DNA of 64,000 bases from Plasmodiophora brassicae (Eukaryota > Endomyxa: Phytomyxea > Phytomyxea > Plasmodiophorida). A program made the translations under genes and the position numbers. Shown here one piece after another: positions 56,412-64,000 of this stretch. The stretch covers positions 1,381,324 to 1,445,323 of the forward strand of contig CP145414.1 of the NCBI GenBank assembly GCA_036867785.1, in the 5' to 3' direction. The number at the start of each line of letters is the position of its first letter. Positions within the stretch are counted from its first letter, which is position 1. Below the pieces are notes generated by a model that was not told the origin of the DNA, searched no databases, and was given only the letters and a program-made list of their open reading frames with translations.

Positions 56412-56608
56412 TGTGCTAACGCCGCCGCTGCCCACTACGGGGGCGGTCGGTCGCAAGAGTCGGCGCCTGGTGATATAACGAACTGATGTATTTGGACAGG
56501 ATCGTCACAGCAAGGGCCGCTGCGGGGTCGAGTACGGTCATGATCATGTGACCGGGTGGCAGCAGCATCTGAGCAGCATCATCTGAGTACTGGTACTCTG
56601 GATGAACA
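56412..56608 (-). repeat. LTR of element B (197 bp, 3' LTR)
   Basis: TGTGCTAACG to GGATGAACA on the plus strand. By eye identical to the 61551-61747 copy. A purine-rich tract (ACGGGGAG on the minus strand) lies directly upstream of it in element orientation, as expected of the plus-strand primer. Confidence 0.93.
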
Positions 56609-59600
56609 CTCCCCGTGTTAGAAATCTGCTAACAGTCGTGAGCAGAGCGGGTCTCCTTCGGCTTGTCGTTCGAGGAAGGCCCTGACGATATCAGGAACAT
56701 CGGCCGCCATGACCGAGTAAGGTTCCCATGAATTGTCGGTGGCATCGAATCCGATCCAGTTGATCAGTAGTTCAGTGTCACCTGACGTAGAGTTGACTCG
56801 AATGTCCTCGACTGCGTTGACTTGGTAAGCCACGCCGGTGAGCGCGATGTTGTGCTTCAGGGAAGAGGTGACATTCAAGTGCGCATCTGCATAGAACATT
56901 AAGCGCTGGGCGTGTACATCTGAGATACGATCAGTCAAGAGATCTCGAACTCGATACACCCAGTCGTTGATGGTGTCGATAATCTGGGCAGGTCCAGTCC
57001 AGTTGTACTCGGACTTGGAGTGCTTGCCATGGTTGGCCACGAGAACATAGTCGCCCGTCGTGAAGTTGATCTCGCGAACATTGCGTCGGCGACGCCGGGC
57101 GCGTTGCTTGAGATCACGTAGATGGGTGCGTGTACGTGCCACTGCTTTGTGCATGTCCTCGAGAGAATCGATAAGTTCCGTCGTCATTTCCTTGAGACGG
57201 TCAGGGGTCAACGGTACGTCGATAACCGCGTCGATGCGTTTGTTGAAGATAATCGAGATAGGTGTCGAGGGTGGCAAACCCGTAAACATCGTGACAGGCG
57301 CGTAGCCCACACTTGATCGAACAGTGTGATTTACCGTCATGTTGATCAGCGGAAGGACATACGGCCAATCCTGGAATGGAAGATTTAGCTCGGAGAGGAG
57401 GGACTTCAGCAGAAAGAGAAGCCGCTTGTTGACAACCTCAACCGTGCCGTTCGCCCAAGGTGTGTAGGCAGTTGTGAAATGATGGTTGCAGTGTAACCGG
57501 CTATTAAGCTCGGCGATAACCGCGTTTTTGAAGTGTGTGCCGCGGTCAGAGACATGTTGGAAAACAATGCCGAAACGTTTGAACCAATCCAGAAGAGATT
57601 CGGCGACAACGCTGTGATCCGCGAATTGACAAGGAATTAACTCGACGAATGCCGTGGCGTCGTCCTTCAGAACCAGAACATAACGAAGTTGATGAGAATC
57701 GCCTGGACGAGGTTTGGATAAGAACAGAAAGTCATAGTGGATGACCTTATTGGGCTTGTCCGCATGCATAGCCGTGCCAAAAGGTCGGGGAATCATCGAA
57801 TCTTTGTTGCGTAGGCAGTGTAAGCATTTGTCCACAAATGCACGAACAAAGGAATCCAGATCAGGCCACCAGAAGAGTTGTGCGATGCTCGAAATAGTCG
57901 ATGCAGCAGGTTGATGACCAGACAGTCCCATATGTGAAATCACTGCGATGCGTAGCTGCAGTGCATGTGATGGTACCCAGAGTTGATTGTCTGGAGTACG
58001 CCAGCCAGATTCCGGGCTAAGGTGGAGAGACATGTCCCCTTCGAGTTGGAGAATATCGGAAACGGCAGATAGGTCGTGTTGGCGAATGTAGTCGGTCTGA
58101 GCGTTACTAATCTCGTCGACAGACGGCCAGATAAACTCATCGGTCATCTTGTAATCGTCGAAGTCAAGATTAATTGCCATATGACGAATAGAACGGAACG
58201 ATGGAGGGGAAAATGAGGAGAGTGGTTGCAGGGCGACGCCCCACCGCGTGGCGAGGTCGGCCCAAACGTTGTCCTCCCCAGCAATGTGCTCAATGTGAAA
58301 ATCTAGGTCGATAATCTGAAGTCGCCAGCGCTCCAAGCGATCGCCGGTCGTCCGACTAATTCGTGCAACCGAGGCTGGGTTCAGAATGAAAACCAAATTA
58401 CGGTGGTCTGTGAAGATTCGAAGTGCCAGCTTTGACATAGAGATGAAGTGTCTGAGGCGATAGCAGCCTTCAATGATGGCGTAGGCCTCCTTCTCAATGG
58501 TCGCCCACTTCAATTGAGAACCACGGAATGTCCCCGAGATGAACGACAAAGGTTCGTGGTGTTGCTCACCGTACGGGAGATCAATATCTTCCGGAGGGAT
58601 CTGCGACAGGAAAACAGACCAGAAACGGTCACTCGCATCCGGAAAGAGACACATGATCCATTCGTCCTTGGTGTGCGCCAGCGTCATGGCCTCCGATAGT
58701 CGATGCTTCAGAGAATTGAAACTGGTGAGATGGTCAGTGGTCCAGCCGATGTCGGCTAAACGAACTCGACGTAGGTGTGATTTCTTCAGACTGCTGACAG
58801 AACGAGAAGCGGACAGAAGTAGATCCTGTAGCGGATGAACATGTGCCGCGAATTGAGGGATAACAGAACGGACCCAATTGAGGCCCGAGAGGAACTGTTG
58901 GAGATCAGCAGCCGTGATAGGAGTTGATAGATCGTGCAAGGCGTTGAGATACGAGCGATCGAACGACACTCCATCAGCGGATATAACGCGACCGCACCAT
59001 GTCACTGAAGTGAGATATAACTGGCAGCGATCAGGGTTGAGTTTAACTCCAAACTCGTCGAAAGCGTTGAGAAGAGATTCGAGTGTGTCCATGTAGGCTC
59101 CGAATCCAGATACGTAGCCGAGGATATCGTCGATCCAGAGTAGGGCGCAGATATATAGAAGTTTCCCCAACACCTGTTGCATTCCCGCCTGGAACGCAAA
59201 CACGCAATCAGCGATTCCCTGGATGATGCGCCTGGGTGTAAACGTGGCGATGTGCGTCATGAACGAGCAGGCCTCCTGCGAATCAGGGTGCAACGGAAAT
59301 TGCCAATAGCCTTTAAAGGCATCGAACAGCATGAAGATGGTCGCGGAACGTAGGTAGGTCAGGATGATGTCGATGTGAGGCATCGGCCATGCAATGCGTT
59401 CGGTCTGTTTGTTGACGGCTTCATTGATGTCGACGGTCAGCCGATGGCCGCGAACCTCCGTGTCCTTCTTGTCGACGACCAGACACGGCGACGCGTACCT
59501 GCTGTGCGGATTGCGGTACACAAAATCGTTTTCCGCCAAGGTTCCTACGTGATCATCCATGAATTTTTGATGTTCGAGGGTATACCTTCGTGTTCGGCAA

Positions 59601-61550
59601 CGAACAGGACGAGCATCTGCTTTGAAGTGTAGTTTCAGTGGACTTACTTTCGCAGGTGGATCACGGCCAAGCTTCGTTCGCCATATGTCTTTGTGTCGAT
59701 TGACAGTTGTGCGTAGACGCGGGACTTGATCGTTAGGGAAACCGGAGTCAGTTGCACGTTGTATCATCCGGTCTATTGCCCTGTCCACGTCTGTATCGGA
59801 GTGTTCTCCGATTTCGACATCATAGTCGTCACCCGGATCATTGGTGTCCAATTGGGGCTCATGATCGCGAGTTGTTCCACTTACCTCCGGGTGTCTTACC
59901 GCTCTCATCGTGATCCCTTGACCACCTGGGGCGTGACGTTCCGGGGTCGGATCCGCTTCGATGATGATAGGACCATTTGCCTCGATTAACATCTCCTTCA
60001 GTTGTGTAGCTGGATTGATACCCAACGCGTCCAGTTCCGGGGCTCCTAAAAGGACAATGTCATCAGATAGGTCTTCGCGACATACGTTGATTTCCCGCCC
60101 GCGTAGATGTGCAGGTTTGCCATGCGAAGGTGGGACAATGGTGATGTCCACGATCGCTGTGGCGACAATTGTTGTCGTAGCCCCGATCGTTGCAAGTTTC
60201 GCCTCCGTTGGATGGTCGAACACTTTGACTGGGACATGCTGGATGGCTTGAATCCGTAGCAGTTGCGATTGCGAAATGACGGTCTTCGTCGCACCACTAT
60301 CGGCTTCGAATGGAAGGTCGAGCGAGTTCTGGAAGCGAAGTCTCATAGGGGACGGTGTTGACGGCGACGGCGGGCCCATGCGCTTTGCCGTGTCTGCGTT
60401 GCCCTTACTCTCCTCCTTCTCTTTGCGCTCTTTCTGGAACTTTTCAATGGCAGCTTTGCGTTCTCCTTGAGTTGCCTTCGGGCACACTTGGACCCAGTGC
60501 TGCTCCTTGCAGATTAGGCAACCTGCCTTTGGAGGATCCTTACCTTCGAAACGTTTTCGGATGTGCTCGGGGATGTCCCTCGATTCGTCTTTCGTTTGCG
60601 ATGTGGACGATTGAGCTGTCTTCAGTCCGATCGGATTTGTCGGATGCTTGCCGCCATTCCTATTCGGAGCAACAACGTCCTTACCTTTCTTACCTGCAGG
60701 TGGGGACATGGTCTGCGCTGGAGACTTCTTCTTCTCAGCTTGCAGCCGGAAGTGTTTGTCCTGCTCTTTGGCAAGACGGTCGACGAGGTCGAAGAATTTG
60801 AGCTCGTCCTTCTCAGCGTCCCTGCACCCTCCGAACTCGATCGCGCGTTCGACTAGAACCGCAAGGTCAGTGGGACGGATACCTCCGCGTAATACCTTGA
60901 TCTTGCGCTTGGTTCCTTTCGTTCCTTTGGCGTATGTGTCTTGTAGCCCATAGTCGTCGATTAGCTCATCGAACTTGGCGAAGAAAGACGTGACACGTTC
61001 CTCAATACTCTTGATTGACAGGTTCATGACCACTGTCTTCGTGAGAAGCGCCTTGATGTCTGTCGAACTCTCGACATCAGCCTCCCTGCGTTGGACTGAC
61101 CTCAAGTAGCTCATGATGTCGCCATCCGTGATCGTGCTGGCGGGTTGACGTAGGCGATATTTCGACATCCCTCTGAGGACGTCCTCGGTAATGCATGACT
61201 TCACCGTTGGCGGATGAATATCCTCCTTGTAGATCAGTCGGCGCTCGTTAACGATCTCGACGTGTTTCCTATATTTCTTGAGGAAATCGTTAATTCCGTC
61301 CTTGGCCGTAAGGCTCAGGGTACGTAGGATGGGCGGTTTCAAAGGCATAAAGATCGGGCTCTTACCGTGCAGGTTTGTTGACTGAAGCCCTCGATCGATT
61401 TCGTCATCTGTCGACGATTCATGCTCCTTGGCCTCGGCGTCGGAGTTGGTCCTGGCGTCGTCCTCCATCTGTAGACGAACGGGCGCTCTGCGGCCACCTC
61501 CTGCCATTAAGTGAGTTCGTTTGCTTGGGGCTCTTTGCGCAAGAAGCTTC

Positions 61551-61747
61551 TGTGCTAACGCCGCCGCTGCCCACTACGGGGGCGGTCGGTCGCAAGAGTC
61601 GGCGCCTGGTGATATAACGAACTGATGTATTTGGACAGGATCGTCACAGCAAGGGCCGCTGCGGGGTCGAGTACGGTCATGATCATGTGACCGGGTGGCA
61701 GCAGCATCTGAGCAGCATCATCTGAGTACTGGTACTCTGGATGAACA
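61551..61747 (-). repeat. LTR of element B (197 bp, 5' LTR)
   Basis: Same sequence and length as 56412-56608. The internal region begins just left of it with a short palindrome-rich leader before gag. Confidence 0.93.
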
Positions 61748-61752
61748 CTGCT
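61748..61752. repeat. Target-site duplication CTGCT (right copy) of element B
   Basis: Right-hand partner of 56407-56411. Sequence to the right (GACAGAACGAG) is what follows CTGCT in the uninterrupted element sequence around 58793. Confidence 0.9.
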
Positions 61753-63576
61753 GACAGAACGAGAAGCGGACAGAAGTAGATCCTGTAGCGGATGAACATG
61801 TGCCGCGAATTGAGGGATAACAGAACGGACCCAATTGAGGCCCGAGAGGAACTGTTGGAGATCAGCAGCCGTGATAGGAGTTGATAGATCGTGCAAGGCG
61901 TTGAGATACGAGCGATCGAACGACACTCCATCAGCGGATATAACGCGACCGCACCATGTCACTGAAGTGAGATATAACTGGCAGCGATCAGGGTTGAGTT
62001 TAACTCCAAACTCGTCGAAAGCGTTGAGAAGAGATTCGAGTGTGTCCATGTAGGCTCCGAATCCAGATACGTAGCCGAGGATATCGTCGATCCAGAGTAG
62101 GGCGCAGATATATAGAAGTTTCCCCAACACCTGTTGCATTCCCGCCTGGAACGCAAACACGCAATCAGCGATTCCCTGGATGATGCGCCTGGGTGTAAAC
62201 GTGGCGATGTGCGTCATGAACGAGCAGGCCTCCTGCGAATCAGGGTGCAACGGAAATTGCCAATAGCCTTTAAAGGCATCGAACAGCATGAAGATGGTCG
62301 CGGAACGTAGGTAGGTCAGGATGATGTCGATGTGAGGCATCGGCCATGCAATGCGTTCGGTCTGTTTGTTGACGGCTTCATTGATGTCGACGGTCAGCCG
62401 ATGGCTTAGAACCTCCGTGTCCTTCTTGTCGACGACCAGACACGGCGACGCGTACCTGCTGTGCGGATTGCGGTACACAAAATCGTTTTCCGCCAAGGTT
62501 CCTACGTGATCATCCATGAATTTTTGATGTTCGAGGGTATACCTTCGTGTTCGGCAACGAACAGGACGAGCATCTGCTTTGAAGTGTAGTTTCAGTGGAC
62601 TTACTTTCGCAGGTGGATCACGGCCAAGCTTCGTTCGCCATATGTCTTTGTGTCGATTGACAGTTGTGCGTAGACGCGGGACTTGATCGTTAGGGAAACC
62701 GGAGTCAGTTGCACGTTGTATCATCCGGTCTATTGCCCTGTCCACGTCTGTATCGGAGTGTTCTCCGATTTCGACATCATAGTCGTCACCCGGATCATTG
62801 GTGTCCAATTGGGGCTCATGATCGCGAGTTGTTCCACTTACCTCCGGGTGTCTTACCGCTCTCATCGTGATCCCTTGACCACCTGGGGCGTGACGTTCCG
62901 GGGTCGGATCCGCTTCGATGATGATAGGACCATTTGCCTCGATTAACATCTCCTTCAGTTGTGTAGCTGGATTGATACCCAACGCGTCCAGTTCCGGGGC
63001 TCCTAAAAGGACAATGTCATCAGATAGGTCTTCGCGACATACGTTGATTTCCCGCCCGCGTAGATGTGCAGGTTTGCCATGCGAAGGTGGGACAATGGTG
63101 ATGTCCACGATCGCTGTGGCGACAATTGTTGTCGTAGCCCCGATCGTTGCAAGTTTCGCCTCCGTTGGATGGTCGAACACTTTGACTGGGACATGCTGGA
63201 TGGCTTGAATCCGTAGCAGTTGCGATTGCGAAATGACGGTCTTCGTCGCACCACTATCGGCTTCGAATGGAAGGTCGAGCGAGTTCTGGAAGCGAAGTCT
63301 CATAGGGGACGGTGTTGACGGCGACGGCGGGCCCATGCGCTTTGCCGTGTCTGCGTTGCCCTTACTCTCCTCCTTCTCTTTGCGCTCTTTCTGGAACTTT
63401 TCAATGGCAGCTTTGCGTTCTCCTTGAGTTGCCTTCGGGCACACTTGGACCCAGTGCTGCTCCTTGCAGATTAGGCAACCTGCCTTTGGAGGATCCTTAC
63501 CTTCGAAACGTTTTCGGATGTGCTCGGGGATGTCCCTCGATTCGTCTTTCGTTTGCGATGTGGACGATTGAGCTGT
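61748..63576 (-). mobile_element. Ty3/gypsy chromovirus-like element A, right flank (broken, ends at telomere)
   Basis: Continuation of element A to the right of B: leftward coding for part of gag, protease and reverse transcriptase. It is truncated where telomere repeats begin at 63577; the rest of gag and the second LTR are absent from this chromosome. Sequence nearly identical to B. Confidence 0.9.
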
Positions 63577-64000
63577 AGGGTTTTTTAGGGGTTAGGGTTT
63601 TTAGGGGGTTTTAGGGTTTAGGGTTTTTAGGGTTTTAGGGTTTTTTAGGGTTTAGGGTTAGGCTTAGGGTTTTTTAGGGTTTTAGGGTTTTTTTAGGGTT
63701 TTTTAGGGCTTAGGGTTTTAGGGTTTTAGGGTTTTAGGGTTTTAGGGTTTTAGGGTTTTAGGGTTTTAGGGTTTTAGGGTTTTAGGGTTTTAGGGTTTTA
63801 GGGTTTTAGGGTTTTAGGGTTTTAGGGTTTTAGGGTTTTAGGGTTTTAGGGTTTTAGGGTTTTAGGGTTTTAGGGTTTTAGGGTTTTTAGGGTTTTAGGG
63901 TTTTAGGGTTTTAGGGTTTTAGGGTTTTTAGGGTTTTAGGGTTTTAGGGTTTTAGGGTTTTAGGGTTTTTAGGGTTTTAGGGTTTTAGGGTTTTAGGGTT
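63577..64000 (+). repeat. Telomere repeat array, TTTTAGGG
   Basis: The proximal 130 bases (63577 to about 63706) are irregular (TTAGGG, TTTAGGG, TTTTTTAGGGG, TTAGGC and similar). From about 63710 the array is almost pure TTTTAGGG, with occasional TTTTTAGGG. The G-rich strand runs 5' to 3' toward the right edge, as at a right chromosome end. The TTTTAGGG unit is also known from some green algae and other protists, so it is not diagnostic. Confidence 0.97.

Larger units (their letters stand above)
56412..61747 (-). mobile_element. Ty3/gypsy chromovirus-like LTR retroelement B, looks whole
   Basis: 5,336 bp including two 197-bp LTRs. A single leftward gag-pol frame spans 61507-56618 (about 1,629 residues): gag with a zinc-knuckle-like CLICKEQHWVQVC, aspartic protease (DSGA), reverse transcriptase, RNase H, integrase with DDE core, and a chromodomain-like C-terminus. 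It looks whole, with no evident breaks. LTRs appear identical, so insertion is recent. It lies within element A, flanked by CTGCT duplications. Confidence 0.93.

Noticed and set aside
1-64000. CRISPR arrays, bacterial operons, tRNA or rRNA genes
   Set aside because: None seen. Direct repeats present are coding minisatellites, LTRs or telomere repeats; no tRNA cloverleaf or rRNA segment was recognised by eye, though small RNAs could be missed.

Overview
This window is a chromosome end of a nuclear eukaryotic genome. Genes are split by spliceosomal introns. Bases 63577-64000 are an array of TTTTAGGG repeats, with the G-rich strand running to the right edge. The host portion (1 to about 51.2 kb) is GC-rich and very gene-dense: about 24 genes on both strands, usually a few hundred bases apart, with very short introns (about 26-80 nt in those I could place). 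An EFHB/CFAP21 homologue implies an organism that makes cilia or flagella. A Pol II largest subunit with a canonical heptad CTD, MED13, VAP, ACAP-type ArfGAP and mitochondrial OTC-like and uS15m proteins fit a free-living flagellate protist or early-branching fungal/holozoan lineage. I cannot name the species.

Layout, left to right: 5' part of glutaminyl-tRNA synthetase (-), RPB1 (-), small secreted/GPI-like protein (+), glutaredoxin-fold protein without active-site cysteines (+), DDB1/SF3B3-like CPSF_A propeller (-), Cys-rich two-TM protein (-), MED13 (+), CTP-dependent lipid kinase family protein (-), LisH-like protein (+), F-BAR-like protein (+), type I membrane protein (-), isoaspartyl peptidase/asparaginase (-), secreted Lys-rich repeat protein (+), VAP (-), 2-aminoethylphosphonate transaminase (-), OTC-family transcarbamylase (-), mitochondrial uS15 (-), NEK-like kinase with a C-terminal TM (+), GON4L-like SANT protein (-), EFHB (+), PH/C2/inositol 5-phosphatase (+), UDP-glucuronate decarboxylase (+), small membrane protein (-), PHD-type prolyl hydroxylase (+), papain-fold YiiX-like hydrolase with TM (+), ACAP-type ArfGAP (+). 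This is an ordinary mosaic of transcription, lipid signalling, trafficking and metabolism genes, not an operon-like system.

From about 51.2 kb the character changes to a subtelomere. There is a degenerate tandem repeat, then a two-ORF unit: a tyrosine recombinase with the full R-K-HxxR-H-Y set and a zinc-binding-like Cys cluster (51781-53187), followed by an acidic, NLS-bearing protein (53227 onward). The second ORF is interrupted at 54028 by a chromodomain-bearing Ty3/gypsy LTR retroelement (A). Element A is itself interrupted by a second copy (B, 56412-61747), which looks whole, has 197-bp LTRs and is flanked by a 5-bp target duplication CTGCT. The chromosome then stops inside element A at 63576, where telomere repeats begin. 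The right end thus records four successive events: recombinase unit, insertion of A, insertion of B into A, and breakage with telomere addition.

The best candidates for something undescribed are the two-ORF tyrosine-recombinase unit next to the telomere and the telomere-capped nested retroelements. In the host part, the secreted Lys-rich repeat protein, the cysteine-less glutaredoxin, the Tyr/Phe-alternating CTD and the TM-tailed kinase merit a second look. All exon boundaries were inferred by eye from reading frame and GT/AG, so they are provisional.
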